A stretch of DNA of 64,000 nt, taken from assembly GCA_038744785.1 (NCBI GenBank), contig JBCDLX010000023.1:17986-81985 (forward strand), read 5' to 3'. Origin of the DNA: Ovoidimarina sp038744785 (lineage in GTDB: Bacteria; Pseudomonadota; Alphaproteobacteria; Rhodobacterales; Rhodobacteraceae). This document shows, piece after piece, positions 41,483-50,868 of this stretch (within the stretch, counting starts at the first letter, position 1; each line of letters starts with the position of its first letter). The translations under genes were made by a program, and so were the position numbers. Below the pieces are notes generated by a model, which was not told the origin of the DNA, did no database searches, and saw only the letters and a program-made list of their open reading frames with translations.

Positions 41483-43416
41483 CGACCACCACGTTTCGCG
41501 GCGGGTATCTTCGCTACCGCTTTAGCCGCACCGCTCAAAGCTTTGTTGTCGTCCCGTCCCGCCCAATCGGCCTTCAACGCATCGTATGCTGAAGCCGCCT
41601 CAGCTTCGGTAATCGCTCCGGCCCAACCGGTGAGGACCCAGGTGCCGAGTTTAGCGGCGGGAAGGTCCCTAAAGAATGCAACAAGAGAGGCTTGCAAGAA
41701 GGGATGTTGCTGGCAGATCGCCGCCAAGCCGTGCATCCCGGCCGGTTCTTCCATAAGATCGTCAGCGTCAGCAACCTTCGTGCGCAATGCGTCAAAGAGC
41801 TGTTCAGCCTCGACAGAATTCAAGCGCTTGATCTCAGTTGTCAACTGCCTGATCAGCAGTGGCGGCCCCATCAATTTTTGCAGGAGTTCGTCCAGCTCTC
41901 CGAGTTGTGCCTGTGATCCATAGCCGCCGCGCCGGTCGCGGCTCACGAATACGTATGGCCTGAGATCAACATCGGTCAGAGAGGGCGCGATCGATGCCCA
42001 TCGGCGTGCCCATTCAACGTTGGGCCAATCAGGAAGTTGCTCTACCGGGCTCGATTTTCCTTTAGGCTCTTTGCCTTCGGCCGACTTGGCAATGACCGAA
42101 CCATCTGGCTGGGTTGCGTTGGCTTCAAGCGCGGCCAACTCAGCGGAATGCCCCGTGTCCGCCGCCCCACGTGCCATCGCATCGAAGACTTCCGGGGCGA
42201 AACGTTCGGCCAGCATGATCTTCGCCAAGACACCAAGGTTCAACTCGTCAGCAAAACCGCGCTCCTCCGCGATCGCGAGGCGAAGCGACATCGTGTTTAT
42301 GAAGCGCTTGATCTGGCGAGGGTTGCCGCGTGATCCGTCGGTTAGGATAGGCGCGATACGGTAAGCGATGTCCAGCGCACGTTGGATAGGGTCAGGGATA
42401 GTGCCGAATGTTGCTGTCAGTGTCGCGCGGTCCAGCCCCGGCCCGGTCCATGGCTTCTGCAAGGCTGCTCGGGCGATTGGCACGAGGCGGCGGAAGATTT
42501 CTGAGTCTTCGCCACATTCGTTCAGGACAAGAAGCATTGTGACGTAGATGCGGGTCTCGGCATATCCGAGCGCAGGAAGCCGGAAGGGGACTTGTATAAT
42601 TTTCTCGAGGTAGTTGCGTGCATAGGTTGCCGGCCCCGTCGCTGCAGGCAGATCCGGAAAATGTTGGCGCACGGAATATTCAATCATGCCCTCATCCGCC
42701 GCGATCACGAAGGCGGCGCGAGGCACGAAGAGGAAGAGCCGGATCGCTTCCAATGTGCCAATGGCCGTGCCCGGGAGGCACCGGTCCAGATCGTCGACCA
42801 GAACGACGAGGCGGTCAATGTCCGCGACCTCCAACAGCTTCTCGAACTCTGCACGGAAGGCGTGCATCTGCTCCGGCGTGCTGTCCTCTTCCATATCTTT
42901 TAGGAACGACCCCGCACTGGCCGTGAACGCCTTAAGGTTCTCGGCGGTGAAGGCATCCGCTCCGCCGGATAGAACCGAAGTCGCGATGTTGCGTAGGTCG
43001 GTGACGGTTTCCGGCATCGGTATCCCGGTCGCCAGGGTCATGCCGTAGGAACCTGCCTTCTTGGCTGCCTTCATCCAGTCGATCCGTCGCCACAGTTTTT
43101 TGGCCTGGTCGGCAACTTTCTGCGAGCCGGAACGGCTCTTAACCAGATCCTCGACTATGGTCTCGATCAGAACTGTCTTCGCGTCGTCGAAACCTTGAAA
43201 GAGCCAGCCGTTGAACCTAATGCAGAGAACCCGATCATCGTCCCTGAAGGCTTCCTCGACCATCATGAGGACACTCGACTTTCCCGCTCCCCAGTCGCCG
43301 TGAACTCCCACACTGAGTGGCTGATCCGATTTGTCTGAGACGACCCTCACAACAGTCTTGGCAACGGCCTCGTAGTACAGGAGGTCAACCGCGGTTTCAT
43401 TGTCGGCTACTATCAT
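41479..43416 (-). CDS. qatA: QatA, KAP-family P-loop NTPase
   Basis: The product is 645 residues. It has a KAP NTPase domain with Walker A GDWGAGKSS (40-48), the adjacent FNGWLFQGFDDAKTVLIETI, and Walker B RLVVLVDDLDRCLPG around residue 205. KAP ATPases are common power units of defence systems. It is the first gene of the operon; its ATG at 43416 faces the AbiEi gene across a 111-base divergent promoter region. Confidence 0.93.
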   Translation of the reverse strand: MIVADNETAVDLLYYEAVAKTVVRVVSDKSDQPLSVGVHGDWGAGKSSVLMMVEEAFRDDDRVLCIRFNGWLFQGFDDAKTVLIETIVEDLVKSRSGSQKVADQAKKLWRRIDWMKAAKKAGSYGMTLATGIPMPETVTDLRNIATSVLSGGADAFTAENLKAFTASAGSFLKDMEEDSTPEQMHAFRAEFEKLLEVADIDRLVVLVDDLDRCLPGTAIGTLEAIRLFLFVPRAAFVIAADEGMIEYSVRQHFPDLPAATGPATYARNYLEKIIQVPFRLPALGYAETRIYVTMLLVLNECGEDSEIFRRLVPIARAALQKPWTGPGLDRATLTATFGTIPDPIQRALDIAYRIAPILTDGSRGNPRQIKRFINTMSLRLAIAEERGFADELNLGVLAKIMLAERFAPEVFDAMARGAADTGHSAELAALEANATQPDGSVIAKSAEGKEPKGKSSPVEQLPDWPNVEWARRWASIAPSLTDVDLRPYVFVSRDRRGGYGSQAQLGELDELLQKLMGPPLLIRQLTTEIKRLNSVEAEQLFDALRTKVADADDLMEEPAGMHGLAAICQQHPFLQASLVAFFRDLPAAKLGTWVLTGWAGAITEAEAASAYDALKADWAGRDDNKALSGAAKAVAKIPAAKRGGR

Positions 43417-43527
43417 GCGTATGGCTCGAATCTTGGTTTAATGTATTTCGTTTCTGCTTACCATGGGTTACATATTGCTACCAACATCAAACCTGCTCTA
43501 GTTTGCAAAGAGGCTGGAAAACCAACC

Positions 43528-44376
43528 ATGAGTGCGCAAAGGGGACAAAAGCTAAACTCGTTGCAGCACCTCCTCCCAGAAGGTTTGGTCGCCAACTCGC
43601 GATGGCTGGAAGAAGCAGGTTACTCGAGCGCACTGCGAAGCAAATACGTCGCGAACGGCTGGTTGGAGCAGCCCATACGAGGGATCTACAAGCGGCCCGG
43701 TGCCGAAACGCGATGGCAACACCTGATCATCTCGCTGCAATCGCTCATGCGAATTCCGGTCATCGTCGGGGGCCTCAGCGCACTCGAACTTCAAGGCTAC
43801 GGTCACTACGTAACCATGGGAAAGCGGAGAAAGGTTCACCTCTACACGGAAGCCCCCCTGTCCAAATGGCTCAACGAAATCGACCCCGAGATCGATTTCC
43901 AGACACGAAATGCGAAAAAGCTGTTCAAGTCGGAGGCGATCTCCAAGGCGATCCAAGGCCTCCCACCCCTTTCGTCGACAGGAAATGTCGAGACATTGGA
44001 TAACCCCGACGGTGGGTTGAGACTCCATGTCTGGGGTGACAGATCCTGGCCGATGGTGATCTCCCGTCCGGAGCGAGCCATTCTGGAATTTCTGGACGAG
44101 ATCCCGGCACACCAATCCTTCCAGCACGCTGCCGACGTGTTCACCGGCCTTTCTAACCTCAGTCCCAGGCAACTCCAGAAGTCACTCGAAGGCTGCAAAA
44201 GCGTGAAGGTCAACAGACTCTTTCTGTGGTTCGCCGAGCGGTACGATCACGCGTGGTTCGAGCGACTCGATCTCGATGCAATCAACACCGGCAGCGGAAA
44301 GCGGGTAATCGCGAAAGGCGGCAGGTTGGACCCGAAATACCAAATAACTGTGCCGGAGGATCTTGATGGCCATTGA
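43528..44376 (+). CDS. abiEi: AbiEi-family antitoxin (type IV toxin-antitoxin)
   Basis: The product is about 282 residues from ATG 43528; an ATG at 43441 would add a non-homologous N-terminus. It shows the AbiEi pattern: a winged-helix antitoxin start (SLQHLLPEGLVANSRWLEEAGYSSALRSKYVANGWLEQPIRGIYKRPG), then the COG5340-type middle (VGGLSALELQGYGHYV) and C-terminal VNRLFLWFAERYDHAW. AbiEi binds its promoter and blocks the partner nucleotidyltransferase. It overlaps abiEii by 11 bases. Confidence 0.9.
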   Translation: MSAQRGQKLNSLQHLLPEGLVANSRWLEEAGYSSALRSKYVANGWLEQPIRGIYKRPGAETRWQHLIISLQSLMRIPVIVGGLSALELQGYGHYVTMGKRRKVHLYTEAPLSKWLNEIDPEIDFQTRNAKKLFKSEAISKAIQGLPPLSSTGNVETLDNPDGGLRLHVWGDRSWPMVISRPERAILEFLDEIPAHQSFQHAADVFTGLSNLSPRQLQKSLEGCKSVKVNRLFLWFAERYDHAWFERLDLDAINTGSGKRVIAKGGRLDPKYQITVPEDLDGH

Positions 44377-45280
44377 TGAACGGTTCCGCCAGCAGGTCGA
44401 TCTTTTGATCCGGGTCGTTCCGTCAGTGGCTGAAGAAAACGTGTTCGCGCTGAAAGGCGGGACTGCGATAAACCTGTTCGTCCGAGACCTGCCACGCCTG
44501 TCCGTCGATATCGACCTGACCTACCTACCCGTGAAAGCCCGGGAAGAATCCCTCGCCGACATAGACGCCGCGTTAGACCGGATATCGAAATCCATCTCGC
44601 AAGCCGTGCCTCAAACCAAGGTCGTTCCCAGTCGACTGCACAACGAAGGGATCGTCACCCGTCTGGTCGTCCGGACACCGGAAACACAGATAAAGGTCGA
44701 AGTGACACCTGTAGCCCGCGGTTGCGTGTTCGAACCCAGAGTCATGCAGGTTGCGCCGTCGGTCGAAGACCAGTTCGGCTACGCAGAGACCCAAGTAGTT
44801 TCTTTTGACGATCTCTACGCGGGAAAGATCGTCGCCGCACTTGATCGCCAACATCCCCGCGACCTCTTCGACGTGCGGGATCTCCTGAGGAAAGAAGGCA
44901 TCTCGACGTCATTGCGACAAGCGTTCTTGGCCTACATCGTGAGCCATAACCGACCGGCTATCGAAGTTCTCGCTCCGACCCGAAAGGACATTCGCTCGGA
45001 TTTCGAGGAGAACTTTTTAGGCATGACCACGGAGTTGGTCGAACTGGAAGAGCTGGTCGCAACCCGTGAAGAGATGATTGAAGCAATAGTTGCGCAGATG
45101 CCGGACGAGCACCGCGCCTTTCTCGTTGGTGTGGAAAGAGGCGAAATTGACTGGAATCTTTCTGGCCTCACGGACGCAGCCAACCTGCCCGCCGTTCGCT
45201 GGAAGCTAACCAATCTCGACCGACTTGAAGCCAAAAGGCGGCATAGACAGGCAGAGGAACTTGAAGGAATCTGGCGATGA
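44366..45280 (+). CDS. abiEii: AbiEii-family nucleotidyltransferase toxin
   Basis: The product is 304 residues from ATG 44366, with GGAGG six bases upstream. It has the nucleotidyltransferase motifs FALKGGTAINLFVRDLPRLSVDIDLTYLP and the later DDLYAGKIVAALDRQHPRDLFDVRDLL typical of AbiEii/MenT-type toxins. These toxins arrest growth by modifying tRNA or a related target. The pair with AbiEi forms an abortive-infection unit. The stop overlaps the TIR-like gene (ATGA). Confidence 0.92.
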   Translation: MAIDERFRQQVDLLIRVVPSVAEENVFALKGGTAINLFVRDLPRLSVDIDLTYLPVKAREESLADIDAALDRISKSISQAVPQTKVVPSRLHNEGIVTRLVVRTPETQIKVEVTPVARGCVFEPRVMQVAPSVEDQFGYAETQVVSFDDLYAGKIVAALDRQHPRDLFDVRDLLRKEGISTSLRQAFLAYIVSHNRPAIEVLAPTRKDIRSDFEENFLGMTTELVELEELVATREEMIEAIVAQMPDEHRAFLVGVERGEIDWNLSGLTDAANLPAVRWKLTNLDRLEAKRRHRQAEELEGIWR

Positions 45281-46548
45281 CCGACACCGTGTTTTGGTCA
45301 TGGCAGAATGACCTGCCCGCAAGACTGAATCGGGACTTCATACGAGATGCTCTAGCCATTGCTGTCGACCGAGTCAGTGAAACTCTCGATGTCGAAGATG
45401 TCGAGCGAGTGGCCCTGGATCACGACACGAAAGCAACCGCCGGAATGGCCGACATCAGCCAGACGATCTTGGAGAAGATATCCAGAAGCGCCGTAGTGGT
45501 CGCCGACGTCACGCCTATCGCTAAGTCTGCTGGCGGAAAAGCACTACCGAATCCGAACGTCATGGTCGAGCTCGGCTACGCGATGAGTGCCATAGGGTTT
45601 GAAAGGATCATTGCCGTCTTGAATACGGCGAACGGTGACACCGTTGAGAATCTACCCTTCGATATCCGGCACCGCCGAATACTGACCTACAATTTGGCTG
45701 CGGTGGCGACAAAGGCGGAACGGAAAGCGGTTCGGGAAGGCCTTATCAAGCAACTGGCCGAAGCCGTCCGGGTCAATATTGATCTGGTCCGCGACGCTAG
45801 ATCCGCCGCCGACCCCATCTTGGGCGTGGAGAGCGACCCTCATTCGCCGGGCCTATGGAAAGCGGAATGGCCCGTGACACATTCCGACGGCTTCGGTGAA
45901 GTTGCACGTGTAAGGCCTTTGGACTTATCGCGAGCTTGGCTCAGGATCATCCCCGCAGGCTTTCCCAACGGCCGTCCATCGATCACGGCGCTGGAGCAAT
46001 TGCCAGACAGCGCGCGTCTCCGGGCTCCCTCAGGGGCAGGAAGCGGCGGAAATTTCGGATCGTGCCCGTTCGGGTTCGTGACGTACTGGGTCGCGGGCCG
46101 GGAGGAGGATGGAACCTGCCGTTCACGAAACCTTGCGGCATACCTCGAAGACAGCGGCGAAGTGTGGATGTCAGACGGTGTGGCGTTCACCGAGCACAAG
46201 GGCCGGAAACACATCTCTTATGGGCATCTGTTCTCCAATTGGTTCAGAGGATTGGCAAGCGGTATGGCCTGCCTTGACGCATTGGGCGCGTCGAAGCGAA
46301 GACGGATCGTCATGGGGATCGATGGCATGTCGGACGCGGTCTGGCCGATGCAATCCGGCTACGTGCCCGCGAGTTCCCGTAAGAGCGGTCTCTTGGTTGA
46401 CGAAACGGAGCGCGATTGGCCAGATGAGCGGCGCATGCAACTTCTTCACAGGACGTGGAACTCGCTGCGCGACGCATTCAGCATCGAGCCGATGACAGAA
46501 GAAGAATTTGCCCATTATTTCGAGGTGCGAAGGAGAAACAGAGTCTAG
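45277..46548 (+). CDS. TIR-like nucleotide-binding protein in operon with AbiE
   Basis: The product is 423 residues. The N-terminal ~170 residues start with TVFWSWQNDLPARLNRDFIRDAL and contain ISRSAVVVADVTPI, PNPNVMVELGYAM and LPFDIRHRRILTYN, the arrangement of the CAP12/Pycsar-type TIR-like nucleotide hydrolase family. Such domains degrade NAD or signal through nucleotides. Residues about 190-420 are a second domain I do not recognise. It begins inside the abiEii stop (ATGA), so it is translated with the AbiE pair, an extension of that module. Confidence 0.75.
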   Translation: MTDTVFWSWQNDLPARLNRDFIRDALAIAVDRVSETLDVEDVERVALDHDTKATAGMADISQTILEKISRSAVVVADVTPIAKSAGGKALPNPNVMVELGYAMSAIGFERIIAVLNTANGDTVENLPFDIRHRRILTYNLAAVATKAERKAVREGLIKQLAEAVRVNIDLVRDARSAADPILGVESDPHSPGLWKAEWPVTHSDGFGEVARVRPLDLSRAWLRIIPAGFPNGRPSITALEQLPDSARLRAPSGAGSGGNFGSCPFGFVTYWVAGREEDGTCRSRNLAAYLEDSGEVWMSDGVAFTEHKGRKHISYGHLFSNWFRGLASGMACLDALGASKRRRIVMGIDGMSDAVWPMQSGYVPASSRKSGLLVDETERDWPDERRMQLLHRTWNSLRDAFSIEPMTEEEFAHYFEVRRRNRV

Positions 46549-46598
46549 GAGAGTTGCCAACCCGACCGGAGCGTCATCACGGATAACTGTTGGCCTCA

Positions 46599-47195
46599 TT
46601 AAACGTCCACAACCAAGCCCGCATCCCCCAACTGCTCCCGATCTGGAAGATCGCGGAGGCTCTCCAGATCAAAGGCGACGAGGAACTGCTCGGTCGTCAC
46701 AAATGTATACGGCGCACCGCGTCGCGGCGACCGTGGCCCGGTGCCAATTAGCTCACGCGCATGCAGCCGTCCGATCAAGTCGCGGCTGATCTCTTTGCCG
46801 AAGATGTCCTTGAGCCCATCGCGGGTGATTGGCTGGTGGTAGGCGATGGCCGCCAGGACGGCGATGTCGAATTCACTCAGGTCAAGAAGCTGATCGCTGA
46901 TGTCTGCGGCGGCTCGGATTGCGGGTGCGTAGGTAGGTCGCGTCCGGAACATCCAGCCTCCGGCGACCTGGGCGATCTCAAAGGAGCGTCCCTCCAGATC
47001 TGCGGCCAAGTCTTCGATCAACAGATCGACCGAGGCCGCCTGCCCCACCACGCGGGCCAAATCTTCACGCGGTACGGGCGAAGCAGATGCAAAGAGCACC
47101 GCCTCAACGCGGCGCATCCATTCGCGCCAGCGCAATTCGGGCGGCAGGTCGGCCAACTCACGGTCAAGCTCAGGTTCGGATTGGTCCTTGGCCAA
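46599..47195 (-). CDS. scpB: ScpB-like protein (SMC partner, plasmid form)
   Basis: The product is 198 residues with the ScpB winged-helix arrangement: RVEAVLFASASPVPREDLARVVG, then RTRPTYAPAIRAA, and EFDIAVLAAIAYHQPITRDGLKDIFGKEISRDLIGRLHARELI followed by GAPYTFVTTEQFLVAF. ScpB normally works with SMC and ScpA in chromosome segregation. Here it follows DUF1403 by two bases and lies beside a recombinase, with no SMC. The pair is common on Rhodobacterales and rhizobial plasmids. Confidence 0.9.
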   Translation of the reverse strand: MAKDQSEPELDRELADLPPELRWREWMRRVEAVLFASASPVPREDLARVVGQAASVDLLIEDLAADLEGRSFEIAQVAGGWMFRTRPTYAPAIRAAADISDQLLDLSEFDIAVLAAIAYHQPITRDGLKDIFGKEISRDLIGRLHARELIGTGPRSPRRGAPYTFVTTEQFLVAFDLESLRDLPDREQLGDAGLVVDV

Positions 47196-47197
47196 CG

Positions 47198-48082
47198 CTA
47201 CACCCCGTAGAGCCGGAAGGTGTCGCGACCAGTCAGCTCGCGTGCGGCGCCGAGGTCGACCAGCCGGTCGCAGAGCCGCCGCGCGGCGCGATCCGGCAAA
47301 GGCAAGGCCGACGGCGGCACGGCATCGCGGGTCAGGAACATCTCGACCGCGTCGCCCGCTCCCTTGGCCCGGAGTTTGGGCGCAATGGCCTTCAGATGCG
47401 CCGCACGACGCGCAAGGTCGGCGGCGAGACGCACGGCCTCGACTGCCGATGAGATTAGCGCGCGATGACAGGCCAGGCGCAGGTCATCGCCTTGCTTGCG
47501 CAGGTCGGCGCGTTTCAGGCCTGAGGCCAGCAGCGGCACGAGATGTTCCCAACCGAGGGCTTGGGCGAGGGCCGCATCCGCAAGAATTAGTCCTGCTACG
47601 TCTGCGCGCGGCACCTCGCGCAGTACCGCCTCCAACACCATCGCGGCCCGGGTCACCGGGGAGCCCTGCCCCGCATCCAGCCAGCTCGCGATCCGGTCAG
47701 GTTCGAAAGCCGACAAGGCTCGGCCCAGAGCCTTGATCGACACCGGCCGCTCCACCGCACGCCACCAGGCAAGGTAGGTTTCACCGGCCGGCCCGGGTAG
47801 ATCGCCAGCGCGCAAAAGATGCACCGCATCGCGCAACTCCCCCGCCCGTTCCGGACGACCTTGATGCGTCACACAAGCCTCCGCCGCCCGCAGAGCGAGC
47901 CGGTCCCGCAACAAGGCTTGGGGCACATCCGTGCGTCCCAACACAAGATGCAGGTGGCTCAGCGCGGCGCCCGACAAAAACGCAACATCCTCAAGGGCTT
48001 CAGCGCGTGCAGCGGTGACCCAGGCAGGCATCCGGGGTAACGTGTCGAGGTCGCTGATGTGATCCGGTCGGGCAAATGTCAT
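47198..48082 (-). CDS. DUF1403-family protein
   Basis: The product is about 294 residues from ATG 48082; an upstream GTG at 48130 is possible. The opening LDTLPRMPAWVTAARAEALEDVAFLSGAAL and the repeated Ala/Leu-rich helices (LRDRLALRAAEACVTHQGRPERAGELRDAVHLLR) fit DUF1403, an alphaproteobacterial plasmid family of unknown function. It is co-transcribed with the ScpB-like gene and diverges from the recombinase. Confidence 0.85.
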   Translation of the reverse strand: MTFARPDHISDLDTLPRMPAWVTAARAEALEDVAFLSGAALSHLHLVLGRTDVPQALLRDRLALRAAEACVTHQGRPERAGELRDAVHLLRAGDLPGPAGETYLAWWRAVERPVSIKALGRALSAFEPDRIASWLDAGQGSPVTRAAMVLEAVLREVPRADVAGLILADAALAQALGWEHLVPLLASGLKRADLRKQGDDLRLACHRALISSAVEAVRLAADLARRAAHLKAIAPKLRAKGAGDAVEMFLTRDAVPPSALPLPDRAARRLCDRLVDLGAARELTGRDTFRLYGV

Positions 48083-48160
48083 GCCCAAAGCATATATCAG
48101 CACGGCGCTTTCTTCCAGAACATAGCGCACAAACCGCCCCTACTTGTCGGAATATATTAT

Positions 48161-48185
48161 GTCCAATAATATTGCATTATCGGAC
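48161..48185. promoter_or_regulatory. Inverted repeat between DUF1403 and the recombinase
   Basis: GTCCAATAAT and ATTATCGGAC form an inverted repeat with nine of ten pairs around ATTGC, in an AT-rich stretch 24 bases before the recombinase ATG. It may be an operator or a recombinase-binding site. Confidence 0.45.
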
Positions 48186-48208
48186 GCAAAAATGATACGC
48201 TCAGAAAC

Positions 48209-49348
48209 ATGGAAAATCCGACGAATAAGGATATCGAATTCGAGGGCTCTGGCACCTCTGAAACCGAGAGATCGAGCTCAGCGCCCGACGACACACCGAA
48301 CAGCAACGAGCGCGACGAGAGAGCCAATTCTGACGGGGCTTCCATCGCCCTGCCCGCCCATGTGGCCGGGTCCGGGACCCTCGACCGACTGGTCGACACC
48401 GCCCGTGACTACGCCAGGGCCTCGACGGCCGAGAATACGAACAAGGCCTACGCCGCCGACTGGAAACACTTCGCGCGCTGGTGCAGGCTCAAGGGAACCG
48501 ACCCCTTGCCCCCCTCCACCGAAATGATCGGGCTCTACCTCGCTGATCTGGCGGCCGGGTCGGGGTCCTCCCCTGGCCTGTCTGTCTCCACGATCGAGCG
48601 GCGGCTCTCGGGCCTCGCCTGGAACTACGCACAGCGCGGGTTTGCCCTTGACCGCAAGGACCGGCACGTCGCCACGGTGCTGGCCGGGATCAAACGGCAG
48701 CATGCGCGACCACCGGTCCAGAAAGAGGCCATTCTCCCCGAGGACATCCTTGCCATGGTCGCCACCCTGCCCCACGATCTGCGGGGCTTGCGGGATCGGG
48801 CGATCCTGCTGCTGGGCTTCGCCGGCGGGCTCAGGCGCTCCGAAATCGTTGCCATCGATCACGGCAAGGACGACACTCCGGATTCGGGTGGCTGGATCGA
48901 GATCCTCAAGGATGGCGCCGTCCTCACCCTCAACGCCAAGACCGGCTGGCGCGAGGTCGAGATCGGCCGCGGCTCGTCCGAACAGACCTGCCCTGTTCAC
49001 GCGCTGGAGCAATGGCTGCACTTCGCCCGCATCGACTTCGGTCCGGTCTTCGTACGCACATCGCGGGACGGCAAGAGGGCCTTGGGCGCCCGCCTCTCCG
49101 ACAAGCATGTCGCCAGGCTGATCAAGGCCACCGTGCTGAAAAGCAGCATTCGGTCGGACCTGTCCGAGAACGAACGCATCGCTCTCTTCTCCGGCCACAG
49201 CTTGCGTGCCGGTCTCGCCAGTTCGGCCGAAGTCGACGAGCGCTACGTCCAGAAGCAGCTCGGGCACGCCTCGGCCGAGATGACGCGCCGTTATCAGCGC
49301 CGGCGCGACCGGTTCCGGGTCAACCTGACCAAGGCCGCGGGGCTCTAA
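48209..49348 (+). CDS. Tyrosine recombinase/integrase
   Basis: The product is 379 residues. A low-complexity acidic N-terminus (~50 residues) precedes a SAM-like core-binding domain (TAENTNKAYAADWKHFARWC). The catalytic domain has the arginine in AGGLRRSEIVAI, the C-terminal HSLRAGLAS box, LGHAS and the nucleophile Tyr in MTRRYQRRRDRF. It could resolve plasmid multimers or integrate an element. Its place beside repABC favours plasmid maintenance. Confidence 0.92.
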   Translation: MENPTNKDIEFEGSGTSETERSSSAPDDTPNSNERDERANSDGASIALPAHVAGSGTLDRLVDTARDYARASTAENTNKAYAADWKHFARWCRLKGTDPLPPSTEMIGLYLADLAAGSGSSPGLSVSTIERRLSGLAWNYAQRGFALDRKDRHVATVLAGIKRQHARPPVQKEAILPEDILAMVATLPHDLRGLRDRAILLLGFAGGLRRSEIVAIDHGKDDTPDSGGWIEILKDGAVLTLNAKTGWREVEIGRGSSEQTCPVHALEQWLHFARIDFGPVFVRTSRDGKRALGARLSDKHVARLIKATVLKSSIRSDLSENERIALFSGHSLRAGLASSAEVDERYVQKQLGHASAEMTRRYQRRRDRFRVNLTKAAGL

Positions 49349-49357
49349 CCGCCCAAA

Positions 49358-49455
49358 AGCACTTCCAGTCAGCGATGAATCGGTTTTCGCTGCCTCTCGC
49401 CTACGGCTCGAACGCGAAGAACCGACGAACCCTACTGTTGTAGCCTGAAAGTGCT
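49358..49455. repeat. 98-base imperfect inverted repeat after the recombinase
   Basis: The outer arms AGCACTTCCAG (49358-49368) and CTGAAAGTGCT (49445-49455) pair with one mismatch. An inner pair, TCGGTTTTCGC with GCGAAGAACCGA, lies within. It fills the space between the convergent recombinase and repC genes, so it may be a two-way terminator or the recombinase's target site. Confidence 0.5.
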
Positions 49456-49458
49456 GTA

Positions 49459-50820
49459 TCACGCCGCCTGTCTGCTCAACCGGCCATAGAAGCTGCGCTC
49501 GAGATGCAGCTCCCCTGCCCCGGCCTTCTCGATCATGCCGCGGAGATAGCCGCCCGGCGAGGCCACTTCGCCCTTGGCATGCTTGTCGAAGGTCAGAACC
49601 AGTGCCGCCGTGGCGATTTGGGGTCCGAGACGGTCCTGCGCCAGGTTCCAAGCATGCTCGGAGACGCCGATCATCGGCCGCAACTGCCCGGCAACCCGGT
49701 GCAAGTCACCCCAATCCTTCAGATATCCGCCCATATTGCGCGCCCAGGATGCGAATTCCGGACAGGCCTGCATCACCGTTGGTAGATCGAGCGCCGCTCC
49801 ACGCTTTTTGCGAACGTCGGCAACCCAATCTTCCAGCTCGCTGTCCACGCGCTCCTCGGGTGGAGCATTTGGCGCGACGCCGGCCGTTTCCTCTTTTTCA
49901 GAGGAATTACTTGTTACAGGATCAAGTTTGGTTGTAGTTAGTATATGAGGGTCAGAAATGACCCCCCTGGGGTTCATTTCCTGAGTCTTCTTCGACACTT
50001 GCTCGATGATTTCCGGCGTGTTTTCCACAACCTCATCCGCTCGGACCGCCTTGAGATAGGCTGCCTCAACCCGCTCCTGGAGCTCCCGGAACCAGTCCAT
50101 GAGCTTCTCGAGCGTCTCCGAAGCCGTATGGCGGCGCGGAAGCCGCGTCAGGAGCTCTTCAAACAGGGTCGTGAGCTGCGCCCAGGGGCCCTTCAGAGCG
50201 CCGCTCAGAGCCGCCTCGATCCGCGCGCGGATCATGCGCCGCGAGACGGTGATCTGGCGCTTCAGGCGCTGGCAGAGGGCACGTTCGGCCTGGATCTCGA
50301 TATGCAGCTGTTCGAACTCCTCTGCGCGGGCCGAGAGCGGCGACAGATCGAAGCCATAGGCCTCGATGATGACGCCGTCCTCATCCCGCCTGCCCCACCG
50401 CTTGCCGTTGGGACTGTCCTTGAAGGAAATCACCCCGGCCTCGGCCAGGCGCCGTGCGTGGCGCTTCAGAGCCGAGAGCGAGAAGCCCGTCTGTTCCATC
50501 AGATAGGCGTTTGATGCCCAGACGATCGGTCGCCTACCCTCCTCCCAGTCCTGGGCCTGCGTGAAGGCCCCGAGCGTGTCGAGGAGCAGGATGTCGCCGG
50601 CTTTGAGGCCGATGTGTGCTCCGACGCGTTTCAGGGCCACAAAGGCCTGTGTCTTGGGAACCGCTGCTTGCTCACCCGCATGGGCGAGCTGTTCGGCCGT
50701 AGCCAATCCTGCCGTTGCCTTTCGCCAGCCGGATGGGTGGGCGATATTGGATATACCTCCACCGTTCTGAGGCATGACTGTCCCAGTCGCTCCATTCGGA
50801 GCATCATCAAAATGTTCCAT
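49459..50820 (-). CDS. repC: RepC replication initiator of a repABC replicon
   Basis: The product is 453 residues. The N-terminal winged-helix part contains GDILLLDTLGAFTQAQDWEEGRRPIVWASNAYLMEQTGFSLSALKRHARRLAEAGVISFKDSPNGKRWG, the RepC signature. The C-terminal domain contains ACPEFASWARNMGGYLKDWGDLHRVAGQLRPMIG. RepC binds an origin inside its own gene. The AT-rich stretch at about 49890-49990, which encodes the variable linker, is the likely oriV. It lies downstream of repB, with the counter-transcribed RNA region between. Confidence 0.95.
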   Translation of the reverse strand: MEHFDDAPNGATGTVMPQNGGGISNIAHPSGWRKATAGLATAEQLAHAGEQAAVPKTQAFVALKRVGAHIGLKAGDILLLDTLGAFTQAQDWEEGRRPIVWASNAYLMEQTGFSLSALKRHARRLAEAGVISFKDSPNGKRWGRRDEDGVIIEAYGFDLSPLSARAEEFEQLHIEIQAERALCQRLKRQITVSRRMIRARIEAALSGALKGPWAQLTTLFEELLTRLPRRHTASETLEKLMDWFRELQERVEAAYLKAVRADEVVENTPEIIEQVSKKTQEMNPRGVISDPHILTTTKLDPVTSNSSEKEETAGVAPNAPPEERVDSELEDWVADVRKKRGAALDLPTVMQACPEFASWARNMGGYLKDWGDLHRVAGQLRPMIGVSEHAWNLAQDRLGPQIATAALVLTFDKHAKGEVASPGGYLRGMIEKAGAGELHLERSFYGRLSRQAA

Positions 50821-50868
50821 CTTTGTTCGGCAGACAAAGAATTCCCGTTCGCTCAGGAGCGATTTCTC

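Noticed and set aside
48278..49651. 457-residue minus-strand frame opposite the recombinase
   Set aside because: Antisense shadow of a gene with complete tyrosine-recombinase catalytic residues.
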